Assembly (NCBI RefSeq): GCF_007273535.1
Contig: NZ_CM017506.1
Span: 32,969-96,968 of the forward strand
Origin: Niallia circulans
GTDB taxonomy: Bacteria > Bacillota > Bacilli > Bacillales > Cytobacillaceae
Length of the DNA stretch: 64,000 nt
Reading direction: 5' to 3'
Shown piece by piece: positions 32,385 to 41,854 of this stretch (positions within the stretch are counted from its first letter, which is position 1; every line of letters begins with the position of its first letter). The position numbers and the translations under genes were made by a program. The notes under the pieces were generated by a model. The model ran no database searches, was not told where the DNA came from, and worked only from the letters and a program-made list of their open reading frames with translations.

Positions 32385-34367
32385 GTGGGTTTATTATCAT
32401 CAATATTTGGAATGAAACAAAAAAGTGAGCCGAGATTAAAAGAAGAAAATCAGATTAGCGGTTTAATTGATAAGGATGTCATTGAAAGTAGATATCCCTT
32501 TGTATTTGAATTGAATCGAGAATATATTGCAGCTAGTGGAAACTATATAAAACCATATGTAATACTTAGTTATCCATCTGAACCAACAGGGAACTGGTTA
32601 TCACCATTAAAACGATTGAAAGGCAATATTACGATTTCTCAGCATCTTGAACCAGCAAACGGTGAAGTGTTGAATAGACATTATAATGAGACAATAAAAA
32701 ACAAGGAAGCAGAACTATTAAAGACATTAGATTACCAAAGAAGAGAACAAATAAAAAGAGAATTAAATACGGCCAAAAAGCAGTTGGAACAATCTCTAGA
32801 TGAAAAGAGTGCTTTTATATATCTTTACACCTATATACTATTACAGGCGCAATCAGAGTCAGAACTGCGTTCTCTTGAAGAGAGTTTGAATAGAGTATTG
32901 ATTAAAATTAATTTAAAAGCAATTACACCCTATAGGAGGATTGATGATGCTTACTTTTCTTCTTTTCCATTAGGTATAAATAATTTGCAAGAGTACACAT
33001 ATGCTATGACTAATACTGTTAGTGCTAGCTCTTTCTTCCCCTTTGACGATAACGAAATTTGCGATTTAACTCCAAGAGCAACTATTGAAGGAATAAATAA
33101 AGAAACAAACTCCTGGATTGCAATAGATTATAAAGATCGAGGCAGAACATTGAATCGAAACAAAATTGTCTTGGGTACTTCGGGCGGGGGGAAATCGACT
33201 TATCAAAAAAGTAATGTACTCAGAAAAATTGCGGAAGGAAAGGATAATATCTACATTATTGATCCAGAAGATGAATATTCAAAAGATGTCATTGCTTATG
33301 ATGGGACTGTTATTGATTTATCAAGTGCCAGCCCTACTCGTATGAATCCCTTTGAAATTCTTTCCCAAGCATTAGACTCAGATGATGATAATGTGATTAG
33401 AAGCCGTCAACTAACTGATAAAGAAGTTGATAATTTAATAAGGCAAAAAGTTAATCGCTTAAAGGGTTTTCATAAGGTAAACATGGCAGATATGGACCAG
33501 GTTCAATTGTCCATTATATCCAATATATCAATGGATCTTTATGAGGAATTTAGAGAGAAAAAAGACTTAGACCAAATGAGTAATGAAGATTGGCCAATTT
33601 TAGAAAATCTTTTAAATGCCTTATTGGCATTAAAAGAAACGGATATGAAAAAATTTGAATTAATAGAACGTTATTGTTTTATTTTAGAAGACATGGTCTA
33701 TGGTTCTAGTACACTTTTTAATGGATATACCAATGTAGACATGAGCGCAAAAATTATTTCCTTTAATCTTAAACCATTACAAACAGAAAAAGAATTACAG
33801 GCTGCTGCATATTTAAATACATTTAGTTATTTATGGGAGCTTTTCACAAGTGATATTTCTCAATCGGATGAGCTATATTGCGATGAGTTTCATTTCTTAT
33901 TGAAAAATCCAGAAAGTGCAGACTTCTTTTTTCAAGCATATAAACGATTTAGAAAATATAATGCTGGTGCAACTGTCACCACTCAACAAATTCAGGACCT
34001 CCTCGATGCGCCTGGGGGAATTGGTGAGGCTATTGTAGGTAATAGCTATACAAAAGTAATGTTTGGTTTTGAGCCACGGGAAGTTCAACAAATAATCAAC
34101 CGTTTAAAAATTCCATTATCCGATAAAGAAATTCATTTTCTACAAGCCAAAAAACAAGGGGAAGCGCTAATTATATATGGTTCCCAACGAGCTTTATTAA
34201 AAGTTGTTTTGACGGAGGAAGAATTGCGGTTATTAAATCCAGCTAAATACGAAGAAAAAACAGGACGTAGTGCAAAGGAAATACCCGACTGGTCTGATAA
34301 AGTATTACTTTCTCAAAATGAAATTAGTCAACTAACAAATGAGTTGAATAGAGTTGAGGGGTTCTAA
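32385..34367 (+). CDS. VirB4/TrsE-family T4SS ATPase
   Basis: GTG 32385 lies six bases after AGAAGGTG. The 660-residue protein has Walker A GTSGGGKS at about 264-271, IIDPEDEYSK after it, Walker B with CDEFHFLL about 503, and the motif TTQQIQDLL. These define VirB4/TrsE motors that energise pilus assembly and DNA transfer. The C-terminal RecA-like lobe is complete. The next gene follows without a gap. Confidence 0.92.
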   Translation: MGLLSSIFGMKQKSEPRLKEENQISGLIDKDVIESRYPFVFELNREYIAASGNYIKPYVILSYPSEPTGNWLSPLKRLKGNITISQHLEPANGEVLNRHYNETIKNKEAELLKTLDYQRREQIKRELNTAKKQLEQSLDEKSAFIYLYTYILLQAQSESELRSLEESLNRVLIKINLKAITPYRRIDDAYFSSFPLGINNLQEYTYAMTNTVSASSFFPFDDNEICDLTPRATIEGINKETNSWIAIDYKDRGRTLNRNKIVLGTSGGGKSTYQKSNVLRKIAEGKDNIYIIDPEDEYSKDVIAYDGTVIDLSSASPTRMNPFEILSQALDSDDDNVIRSRQLTDKEVDNLIRQKVNRLKGFHKVNMADMDQVQLSIISNISMDLYEEFREKKDLDQMSNEDWPILENLLNALLALKETDMKKFELIERYCFILEDMVYGSSTLFNGYTNVDMSAKIISFNLKPLQTEKELQAAAYLNTFSYLWELFTSDISQSDELYCDEFHFLLKNPESADFFFQAYKRFRKYNAGATVTTQQIQDLLDAPGGIGEAIVGNSYTKVMFGFEPREVQQIINRLKIPLSDKEIHFLQAKKQGEALIIYGSQRALLKVVLTEEELRLLNPAKYEEKTGRSAKEIPDWSDKVLLSQNEISQLTNELNRVEGF

Positions 34368-35774
34368 ATGAAAAAAATAACGATGATGGATAACCTTACT
34401 CTTTACGTCAATAAGAGTGAATATAAGATAGAAATTGACGAAAAGTTTACGAAGGTTTCTAGCCTTGATGAAATAGAAGACTTGGAGCAATCGCTACCAG
34501 GTTTTTTTGATGTAGAAAGTATTAGTCGACAAAATAATAAAATCTATTTGATTTACAATATACCTAATGTTTATCAATCGTTGGAGAATGCTAAAAAGTA
34601 TGTTCCAGTAATTAAACTGCAATTAATAAAAAATCTTTTGGATACAGATCCCTTATTAGAAGCAGATGGTATGACATATTTAGATTTAACTAATGTCTTT
34701 TTCAAAAGCTTTAAGGATATAAAGGTGCTGTATCGTTCAAATGGATATCTGCCATACCATAAAGATTTAAGTACATTGGAACAATATAAGTTGTTTGTCT
34801 TAGGGTTCTTTAGTGATAAATTTTCCTATAAAAGGTTTTTAGTTAATAAAGATAATTTGTTAAGAAAAGAAAATAACGAGTTTATGTTTACGGTTAATGC
34901 TGTTACATCTTTTTCGGAACTTAAGACCTTAGTAGATAACGAACTAGAAAAAGAACAATCAAGATTTTACGAAAAGGTTCAATTCCAAGCTATCAGCAAA
35001 AAAAAGGGGAAGAAACGAAAGTTTTATCTATGGGGCTTAGGTGTAATCGTGTTAGGTCTATTATTTGCTGGTTCTGTGAAACAGGTGGAGAAATCTGTTG
35101 CAGCTGATTATAGGAATGATATAGCTGCAATGAAACTAGATAACGAGTTAACTTTTGCTGTATCAAGCGGAGATACCAAAAAGGCAAAAGAACTAATGAA
35201 GAAAAAAGGGGACAATCCTGAAGATATCGCAACAATGCTTGTAGAAGCTGGGAAATTTGATGACGCTATTGCCTACGATAAAAATATTGAAAAATATGTT
35301 GTTTCTTACTTATACAAAATAGAACAAAAAGAGAAACTATTAGATTTGAAATCAAAATCAGCATATTTAAATATAGAAAAAGAAATTGTTGAATTTAATG
35401 CTGATGATTTGGCATCAAAAGCACCACTTATTGAAGATAAGGAAACTCTTCAAAGATTGGCTCTAGCTTTTATAGAGCATGAAGACTTTATTTCTTCAAA
35501 AGAAACATTGGAAAGAATGAAAAATTCCGAAAGCTTCCAGTTGACTAAATCGGAGGAAAAACAGGTAGATCAATTAATAAAGAAATCAAAGTTAGAAATT
35601 GAGGTTAGTAGTCTAAATGAACAAATTTCATTTTTAAATCAGGATGATAACTTTGCAGAAACTGAAGAAGAAAAGGCAAAAAGGGAAAAAGAATTGAAGG
35701 AGTCAGAGGATAATCTAGTTGATTTACAGAAGCAGCTTATTAAGGTAGATGAAGAATTAGGGATGGATGATTAA
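34368..35774 (+). CDS. EssB/YukC-like single-pass protein in the T4SS operon
   Basis: The 468-residue protein has a 225-residue cytoplasmic domain, one membrane helix about 226-243 (FYLWGLGVIVLGLLFAGSV) flanked by a strong basic run, and a helical extracellular part with a C-terminal coiled coil. This plan matches EssB/YukC, the pseudokinase-like core protein of type VII secretion. pSK41-type operons carry a protein (TrsF) in this position. No kinase motif is intact. If homologous, it links a T7SS scaffold fold to conjugation. Confidence 0.5.
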   Translation: MKKITMMDNLTLYVNKSEYKIEIDEKFTKVSSLDEIEDLEQSLPGFFDVESISRQNNKIYLIYNIPNVYQSLENAKKYVPVIKLQLIKNLLDTDPLLEADGMTYLDLTNVFFKSFKDIKVLYRSNGYLPYHKDLSTLEQYKLFVLGFFSDKFSYKRFLVNKDNLLRKENNEFMFTVNAVTSFSELKTLVDNELEKEQSRFYEKVQFQAISKKKGKKRKFYLWGLGVIVLGLLFAGSVKQVEKSVAADYRNDIAAMKLDNELTFAVSSGDTKKAKELMKKKGDNPEDIATMLVEAGKFDDAIAYDKNIEKYVVSYLYKIEQKEKLLDLKSKSAYLNIEKEIVEFNADDLASKAPLIEDKETLQRLALAFIEHEDFISSKETLERMKNSESFQLTKSEEKQVDQLIKKSKLEIEVSSLNEQISFLNQDDNFAETEEEKAKREKELKESEDNLVDLQKQLIKVDEELGMDD

Positions 35775-36841
35775 TGGATGCTGTAACAGTTAAAATCGCC
35801 TTAACTGCAGCCCAACAAGCAAAGAAACATTGGAAGAAGCTAGTACTTATCGTACTAGCTTTTTTTATGGTTATGGTTATTGGTGTCATGTTGCTAGTTG
35901 GGGGCGATCAAGGGAATTCTGGAACTGCCAAAGTAAATGAATCTGTTTTAGCATGGAAACCTGTAGTAGCTGAATATGCAGAAGAGTACGGAATACCAGA
36001 GTATGTCGATGTTATTTTAGCCATCATGATGGTGGAAACAGGTGGAGAAGGATTAGATATTATGCAGAGTTCAGAATCACTTGGACTTCCTCCTAATTCA
36101 ATCACTGATCCAATGGTTTCTATTGATGCTGGAGTTTCTCATTTGGCAAGTGCAGTAAAAAGCGCTCGGAAAAGTGACTTAGATTTTTGGACTCCTGTGC
36201 AAAGTTACAACTTTGGTTCTGGGTTTAATAGTTATGTGGGTAAAAATGGGAAGCAATATTCCTTTGAACTAGCTAGTGCCTTTTCTAGCAAACAAGCAGG
36301 AGGTAAGACAGTTAAGTACAGCAATCCAGTGGCCGATTTTAACGGGAACGTTCGCTATGCATACGGAAACATGTACTATGTCATGCTTGTTCAGCAATAT
36401 CTTTCTGCTCCAGGATCTGGAACAGGTGATATTGGCAATGTAGATGCTTCAGCTTTAGGTGCGGAGGCCTATCAAGATTTAATGACAGAAGTACAAAAAT
36501 ACGATGGCTGGTCTTATACCTGGGGTGGATCAAGTCCAAAGATTGGTTTTGATTGTAGTGGGTTAGTGCAATATGCGTTTAAATTACTTGGATATGATTT
36601 GCCGAGAACTGCAGCAGAACAGGAAGCCCATTCTATACCAGTAGCAGAACCACAACCTGGGGATCTAGTATTCTTCAAGGGGACGAATCCTAGTCGTCCA
36701 GCTAGCTCTATTACGCATGTAGGCATTTACGTGGATGAGAAAAGAATGTACGACGCTAACAATGGTGGTATTGGGTATTCGAATTGGAATCAAGGCTACT
36801 GGAAACAACATTTGGCTGGTTTCGGTCGAGTTGTTAAATAG
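35774..36841 (+). CDS. Membrane-anchored muramidase + NlpC/P60 cell wall hydrolase (CwlT-like)
   Basis: A membrane helix at 21-43 anchors the enzyme. Residues 60-210 form a CwlT-type lysozyme domain with catalytic Glu88 (MMVETGGEG). Residues 230-355 form an NlpC/P60 peptidase with Cys261 (FDCSGLV) and His315 (THVGIYV). It would cut glycan and stem peptide to open the wall for the T4SS channel. Both domains look intact. It occupies the VirB1-like place of Gram-positive conjugation systems. Confidence 0.92.
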   Translation: MDAVTVKIALTAAQQAKKHWKKLVLIVLAFFMVMVIGVMLLVGGDQGNSGTAKVNESVLAWKPVVAEYAEEYGIPEYVDVILAIMMVETGGEGLDIMQSSESLGLPPNSITDPMVSIDAGVSHLASAVKSARKSDLDFWTPVQSYNFGSGFNSYVGKNGKQYSFELASAFSSKQAGGKTVKYSNPVADFNGNVRYAYGNMYYVMLVQQYLSAPGSGTGDIGNVDASALGAEAYQDLMTEVQKYDGWSYTWGGSSPKIGFDCSGLVQYAFKLLGYDLPRTAAEQEAHSIPVAEPQPGDLVFFKGTNPSRPASSITHVGIYVDEKRMYDANNGGIGYSNWNQGYWKQHLAGFGRVVK

Positions 36842-36852
36842 GAGGAACAGGA

Positions 36853-37437
36853 ATGAATACAAAAATTTTAGTCGCACTAGTTATAATGCTGGTCGTTTCT
36901 ATTTTTAGCAATATAGCATTAGGCTTCAACGTTAGTAGTGAGAGTAAAGAAAATCAAAAAGTCGAAAAAGTAAATAAAGATTTAAAAGCTCAAGTAAAAG
37001 ATCTAGAAAATGGTTTAGATAAGGCTGAAGGAGCAATAACAGATCAACAATTAGCAGGAAATGAGGAAGCAAAGAAAACGGTAGAAAGCTTCTTTAATAC
37101 TCAATATAACTACTCTACAGGTACATATAAGGAGAAATTTGAAAAGATAAAAGCCTATGTGAATGAGGATGTCTATGGACAATTGATGTCTGCTGGTGTA
37201 CCTGATACCCCAAACATAAAATTTGAAAATAATATTAGCAATATGAAGTTATATATGTCAGCTAAAAACAAAGAACTGACTGGATTGGTAGTATTGGATA
37301 CCGTTTATACGATTGATGGTGTCGATAGTCCAGAAACTACACAAATATTTGAAGTAACCGTTGCTGAAGACGAAGGAAAACAAAAAATCATCTCTCTAGA
37401 AGTATTAGGCACGTTTGCTTCTATGTCAGAAAGTTGA
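36853..37437 (+). CDS. VirB8/TcpC-like T4SS protein
   Basis: The 194-residue protein has an N-terminal membrane helix (residues 5-26), a coiled-coil linker (VNKDLKAQVKDLENGLDKAE) and an extracellular NTF2-like alpha/beta domain (from about 75: VESFFNTQYNYSTGTYKEKF to IISLEVLGTF). That plan is typical of VirB8/TcpC/TraM-like channel scaffolds. GGAGG precedes the start, and it follows the hydrolase in the same order seen in other Gram-positive operons. Confidence 0.72.
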   Translation: MNTKILVALVIMLVVSIFSNIALGFNVSSESKENQKVEKVNKDLKAQVKDLENGLDKAEGAITDQQLAGNEEAKKTVESFFNTQYNYSTGTYKEKFEKIKAYVNEDVYGQLMSAGVPDTPNIKFENNISNMKLYMSAKNKELTGLVVLDTVYTIDGVDSPETTQIFEVTVAEDEGKQKIISLEVLGTFASMSES

Positions 37438-37446
37438 GGTAACATT

Positions 37447-37875
37447 ATGAAATTAAAGATGATAATTTTCACCTTACTTTTTATCTTTTTATTTTACTTT
37501 TCTTTGTTCATTGCAGGTTTTTTTCCTTTTATTGCGGAGCATAAAAAAGAATTTAGTACAGAGGTATTAGGAGATTATTCTATAAATATTCTGGTTCACC
37601 CATTTGAAAATATTAATGAAATGCATGAAGAAAAGAATCCAATGTTGTATGTCTCAACTGCGGCTGCGTTTGTTTTATTCATCTATATACTATTTAAGAC
37701 CCGTCATAAAGACTATGAAAACGTTGGGGATAAATATGGGGTTCAAGGTTCTTCTAGATGGGCCAGAAATACAGAAATTTTCAAAGTTCCTGATCAAATT
37801 ACTATTTTGCCAAGTAAAAGTATGTATGACGAACTTAAAAAGACACTGAAGGCTAAGGATAATGAGGTGAAATAA
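37447..37875 (+). CDS. Membrane partner/N-terminal unit of the coupling protein
   Basis: Two membrane helices (residues 6-27 and 66-82) flank an extracellular loop, and the C-terminus is cytoplasmic (YGVQGSSRWARNTEIFKVPDQI). This resembles the N-terminal membrane part of VirD4 proteins, including the GSSRWA pattern that usually precedes the ATPase domain. The stop overlaps the start of the VirD4 ATPase, so the coupling protein appears split into a membrane unit and a soluble ATPase. Confidence 0.7.
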   Translation: MKLKMIIFTLLFIFLFYFSLFIAGFFPFIAEHKKEFSTEVLGDYSINILVHPFENINEMHEEKNPMLYVSTAAAFVLFIYILFKTRHKDYENVGDKYGVQGSSRWARNTEIFKVPDQITILPSKSMYDELKKTLKAKDNEVK

Positions 37876-39464
37876 TGGCAACTACTGAAAAAACAAATGC
37901 AAGTGGAATAGTAATGGGAATTAAAGATGGAAAAGCTTTAATTCAACATGAGACAAGCAAATTAGCTAACAGGAACTACTATGTAGTAGGCGGTCCAGGT
38001 TCATTTAAAACACAATCTTTTGTATTAACCAACATGATTAATATAACGGACTGCAGTATTGTTGTTACTGATCCGAAAGGGGAGGTTTATGAAAAGACCG
38101 CAAAAATTAAGGAAGCTCAGGGGTATGAGGTTCGGGTTGTAAACTTTAAAAATATGGGGATATCTGACCATTATAATCCCTTTGGATATGTAAGAAAGGA
38201 CCTTGATGCAACAACGGTTGCTAATACGATTGTAAGTGCCAAGAATGATCCTAAAAGAAAAGATATTTGGTTTAATGCTCAATTAGGCTTGTTAAAAGCT
38301 TTAATTCTATATGCAAAATCGGAGTTTCATCCAGATAAAAGGAATATGGATGGGATTTTAGATTTTCTTCAAGAGTTTGATCCTGAGGCGAATGAAGATG
38401 GAGAAAGTGAACTAGATGAGAAGTTTATGGAGTTAGATAAACGACATCCAGCAAGAAGAAGTTATGAGTTAGGTTTTAAGAAATCTCAAGAAAAAACGAG
38501 AGCAAGTATTATCATAAGCTTGCTAACAACAATTGGTGATTATGTAGATGATGAGGTTGCTGCATTTACAAGTGGAAATGATTTTTTCTTTGAGGATATA
38601 GGGACAAAAAAAGTGGCGCTTTATGTGTTAATACCAACAATGGATTCTACTTGGGAAGGACTTATAAATCTTTTCTTTACTCAAATGTTCCAAGAACTTT
38701 ACTTACTTGGAGATAAGAATAAAGCCAGATTGCCAATGCCTACGGTTTTTCTATTAGATGAGTTTCCTAACTTAGGAAAATTCAATAACTATGAGGAATT
38801 TTTGGCAACCTGTCGTGGTTATCGAATTGCTTGCTGTACAATCCTTCAAAATCATACTCAAATGATGGATAAGTACGGTAAAGACAAAGCGGAATCAATA
38901 TTAGGTAACTGTGCTATTAAAATATGCCTCGGCAATGTTAATAATACTACTGCTGGATATTTTAGTGAAGAATTAGGAAAAGCTACTGTGAAAGTAGAGA
39001 CAGGAGGGCATTCAGTATCAAGAGGAAAATCAGGAAGTACATCAAATAGTGCCAACTTTAATTACTCTCAAAGGCTACTCATGAACCCTGATGAAATTCG
39101 GACAATGTCAGAGAAAGAAAGTCTTGTAATAATAACTGGAAAACATCCAATTAAAGCTAAAAAATCTATTCAATTTAAATTGTATCCAGGACTAGTTGAA
39201 AAATATGAAGTGTCTCAGATGGATTATAAAAGGAAAATTAGCAAAGCTGCTCAAGAATTATACGAAAATGAAGTTACTGTATTTGAGACTCGGATGGATG
39301 TCTTAGAAGAGTTTGACTATGAAGACGAACAAGAAATGGAAGAACAATATTTAGCTGATATGGAGCAAGATCAGGTTCTAGATCATGCACGAGAAAATTT
39401 TAATGATATGTTTGAAAACTCATTGAATGTTTTGGATGCAATAGAACAAGAACAAAAAAATTGA
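37875..39464 (+). CDS. VirD4/TraG-type coupling ATPase
   Basis: The 529-residue protein has Walker A GGPGSFKT at 39-46, VTDPKGEVYE about 65, Walker B FLLDEFPNLG about 293 and the sensor ILQNHTQM about 325. It lacks membrane helices; the preceding gene supplies them. It would recruit the relaxase-DNA complex and deliver it to the channel. The Lys of Walker A is present but preceded by Phe rather than the usual Gly. An acidic C-terminal tail (EEFDYEDEQEMEE) may read substrates. Confidence 0.93.
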   Translation: MATTEKTNASGIVMGIKDGKALIQHETSKLANRNYYVVGGPGSFKTQSFVLTNMINITDCSIVVTDPKGEVYEKTAKIKEAQGYEVRVVNFKNMGISDHYNPFGYVRKDLDATTVANTIVSAKNDPKRKDIWFNAQLGLLKALILYAKSEFHPDKRNMDGILDFLQEFDPEANEDGESELDEKFMELDKRHPARRSYELGFKKSQEKTRASIIISLLTTIGDYVDDEVAAFTSGNDFFFEDIGTKKVALYVLIPTMDSTWEGLINLFFTQMFQELYLLGDKNKARLPMPTVFLLDEFPNLGKFNNYEEFLATCRGYRIACCTILQNHTQMMDKYGKDKAESILGNCAIKICLGNVNNTTAGYFSEELGKATVKVETGGHSVSRGKSGSTSNSANFNYSQRLLMNPDEIRTMSEKESLVIITGKHPIKAKKSIQFKLYPGLVEKYEVSQMDYKRKISKAAQELYENEVTVFETRMDVLEEFDYEDEQEMEEQYLADMEQDQVLDHARENFNDMFENSLNVLDAIEQEQKN

Positions 39465-39475
39465 GGTGTACTTAA

Positions 39476-40342
39476 ATGTTTGATTGGGTTGGCGATAAAT
39501 TAAAAGGACTTTTAGAAGATACTATTAATTCATGGGTAGAAGAATTCATGAACTGGATTTTATCCATGATGAATAAAATAGTTTTTGATTTACCTAAGTC
39601 AAATTTTGTAGATGATACGATGTCCTTTTTTGCGTGGTTTACTGGTATTTTTGCCGTAATCATTGCCTTATATAAAATCATAGAGTATATCATTAATACT
39701 CAAAATGGAACACAGCAGTATCCCTTGGATGAAATCATTTTAAGGTTATTCAAAAGTGCAGGAGCTATGCTAGTGCTACCATGGTTCATTAAAATTTTAT
39801 TTATGCAGATCGCTCTTCCTATTGCTAACTATTTTGCTGCAGCTGGAACGGATTTTGATGGGAAGGCGGGATATACTTTAATGTCGGCAGCTCTTACTGG
39901 AAGTGTACTTGGTTTTGGGGGATTTGTATTATCAGTAGCATTAATATTCTTTTTAGTTGTGTTTATAATGTTTTTATATTCTGTTTGTGTTTTTTATGCA
40001 GACTATATCGTTATGCAAATTCTTATTGCGCCTGTCGCCCTTTCTATGCTGGCAGATGATAATAATTACTTCCAGGTTTGGTGGAGAGAATTGTTATCTA
40101 TTGTAGTATCGCTATTAGTTAAATTATTCCTAGTCACTTTAATAATAAATATTCTTTTTACGGGTGGAAATATCTTTTTAGCAATTGGAGCAGGAGCATT
40201 AATTATAAAGTCACCATCCGTACTTAAAAATATGTGGTATGGTTCGGGTAGTGCTCAAGCTGGTGCTCGTTCTCTTGGTAGAGGAGCAGGAAGCATTGGT
40301 TCAATGGGTTCCCGAATGTTACTTACGAAATTATTAAAGTAA
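39476..40342 (+). CDS. VirB6/TrbL-like polytopic T4SS protein
   Basis: An amphipathic start is followed by about six membrane helices between residues 40 and 250 (for example FFAWFTGIFAVIIALYKII and VALIFFLVVFIMFLYSVCVF). The tail is Gly/Ser/Arg-rich (GSAQAGARSLGRGAGSIGS). Such polytopic proteins (VirB6, TrbL, TrsL) form the inner-membrane part of the channel. GAGGTG precedes the ATG; the gene follows VirD4 directly. Confidence 0.75.
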   Translation: MFDWVGDKLKGLLEDTINSWVEEFMNWILSMMNKIVFDLPKSNFVDDTMSFFAWFTGIFAVIIALYKIIEYIINTQNGTQQYPLDEIILRLFKSAGAMLVLPWFIKILFMQIALPIANYFAAAGTDFDGKAGYTLMSAALTGSVLGFGGFVLSVALIFFLVVFIMFLYSVCVFYADYIVMQILIAPVALSMLADDNNYFQVWWRELLSIVVSLLVKLFLVTLIINILFTGGNIFLAIGAGALIIKSPSVLKNMWYGSGSAQAGARSLGRGAGSIGSMGSRMLLTKLLK

Positions 40343-40354
40343 GGAGGAACTTTT

Positions 40355-41797
40355 ATGTATCTAATTATATATAAAAAGAAATTGAATGCTGAAAAAGGGA
40401 GATTTGAATTTGATTCCCCACAGACATTTGCTAAAGCAAATGAAATGCTAATAGAATCTGTATCAAGATATAAACAAACAGGGTTGAGTATGAAGGTGGG
40501 CTATAAGATTATAGAGGCTCAATCTGGTGAGAGTATTTTTAACTCCACGATTTCAATAGATAAAGATATTTCAAGTCTTTATGAGATTATTAGACAAAAT
40601 TCAAATACTCCTAAAACAGTAACTGAATATGCAATTAAGGTGGAAAATCGGGAAATTATTGAGACGGAAAATGAGTTTTCCTTTAATAATAATGTGGAAG
40701 AGAAAGCTAAATTAGAACAACTGCGAGCTGAAAAGAATAATATTCAACAACAATTAAAAAAGGATGAAAAGGAACGTCAGCAAAGAGAGCTAGAACATCA
40801 AAAAAAGATGAAAGAGATCCAGGACGAAAAAGAAGCTTTGGAGAAGTCTATTGCATTAAAAGAAAAAGAAGATGCTGTCAAAGAATCTCAACGCATTGAA
40901 GCAGTACGATTGTTGGAAGAAGAGAAAATAAAAGCGCACCAAAGGATGGAAGAAAAAAAAGAGCTTGATCGAAAGAAGAAAGAAGATCATGAAAAGCGAT
41001 TAAAACAAGTGGAAGAAGATGCAAAAAAGGCAGAAATTGATTTAGCAAATACAGAAGTTGAATTCGAAAAACAGGAACTTGAAAGAAAAAAAGAACTACA
41101 AGCATTAGAAGAAAAGAAGCTCGAATCTACAAGAAAAGCAAATGTTTTAAAAGCTGAAAAAGATAAAGATGATTTAGAGCATCAAAAGGAGTTATTAAGC
41201 TTCACTAGTTCGGACCCAGAAATAGCTGTAGCAAATGAAGTTTTACCATCTCCTAGCATTGTAGTACCAAAATTAACCTTAAAAGAACGTCTTCAGGAAC
41301 TCGATTTTGAGGAAGCAAAGAGACTTTTAATTCAATTTATAAAATTTAGTGTTAGGTCTACCATTAGTAATTCTAAAAAGGGATATACGATATTTAAGGC
41401 ATATCGTGTGAAACAATTAGATGCAAAGGAAGCTAAGAAGAAGGCCACTACTAAGAAATTGGAGATAGAAGAAAAAATTGCACTTGAAAAAATTAAGTTT
41501 ATGGAAGAATTGAAAAAAGATCGAGATCAACAAGAAAAGGAAATTCAAAAGGCGGTTAAACTAAAAGAAAAAGAAATGAATAAACAAAACAGAATAGAAA
41601 AAAGGTATGTAGCAGCAATGAAAAAGAGTCCGATTAAAAAACAATTTGGCCTTGTTGGATTTCTTTTGAAAACAGCTGCTTTTTTAGTAGTTTTAGCTGC
41701 GATTATTTATATATTTCACCTGGGTGATACATTTCCAATACTTAAGGATATAGAAAACTATGTTGATAATCTAATATCATCTTTTAAAAGAAGCTAG
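40355..41797 (+). CDS. Long coiled-coil protein with C-terminal membrane anchor
   Basis: Residues 1-110 form a small alpha/beta domain. From about 120 to 280 there is a highly charged coiled coil (KDEKERQQRELEHQ, KKELDRKKKEDHEK). A second helical part spans 310-430. A membrane helix lies at about 446-465 (FLLKTAAFLVVLAAIIYIF) and a short outer tail follows. It is probably a tail-anchored scaffold of the transfer apparatus. No named family. AAGGAGG precedes the ATG. A terminator overlaps its stop. Confidence 0.65.
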   Translation: MYLIIYKKKLNAEKGRFEFDSPQTFAKANEMLIESVSRYKQTGLSMKVGYKIIEAQSGESIFNSTISIDKDISSLYEIIRQNSNTPKTVTEYAIKVENREIIETENEFSFNNNVEEKAKLEQLRAEKNNIQQQLKKDEKERQQRELEHQKKMKEIQDEKEALEKSIALKEKEDAVKESQRIEAVRLLEEEKIKAHQRMEEKKELDRKKKEDHEKRLKQVEEDAKKAEIDLANTEVEFEKQELERKKELQALEEKKLESTRKANVLKAEKDKDDLEHQKELLSFTSSDPEIAVANEVLPSPSIVVPKLTLKERLQELDFEEAKRLLIQFIKFSVRSTISNSKKGYTIFKAYRVKQLDAKEAKKKATTKKLEIEEKIALEKIKFMEELKKDRDQQEKEIQKAVKLKEKEMNKQNRIEKRYVAAMKKSPIKKQFGLVGFLLKTAAFLVVLAAIIYIFHLGDTFPILKDIENYVDNLISSFKRS

Positions 41798-41819
41798 AAC
41801 ATTCTCTAGCTTCTTTTTA
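41790..41819 (+). terminator. Intra-operon terminator 6
   Basis: AGAAGCTAG pairs with CTAGCTTCT around AACATTCT, followed by TTTTTAT. It overlaps the stop of the coiled-coil gene; the next start is 36 bases away. Confidence 0.85.
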
Positions 41820-41854
41820 TATAAAACAAAAAATTTAAATAGGGAGGGGTTTTG

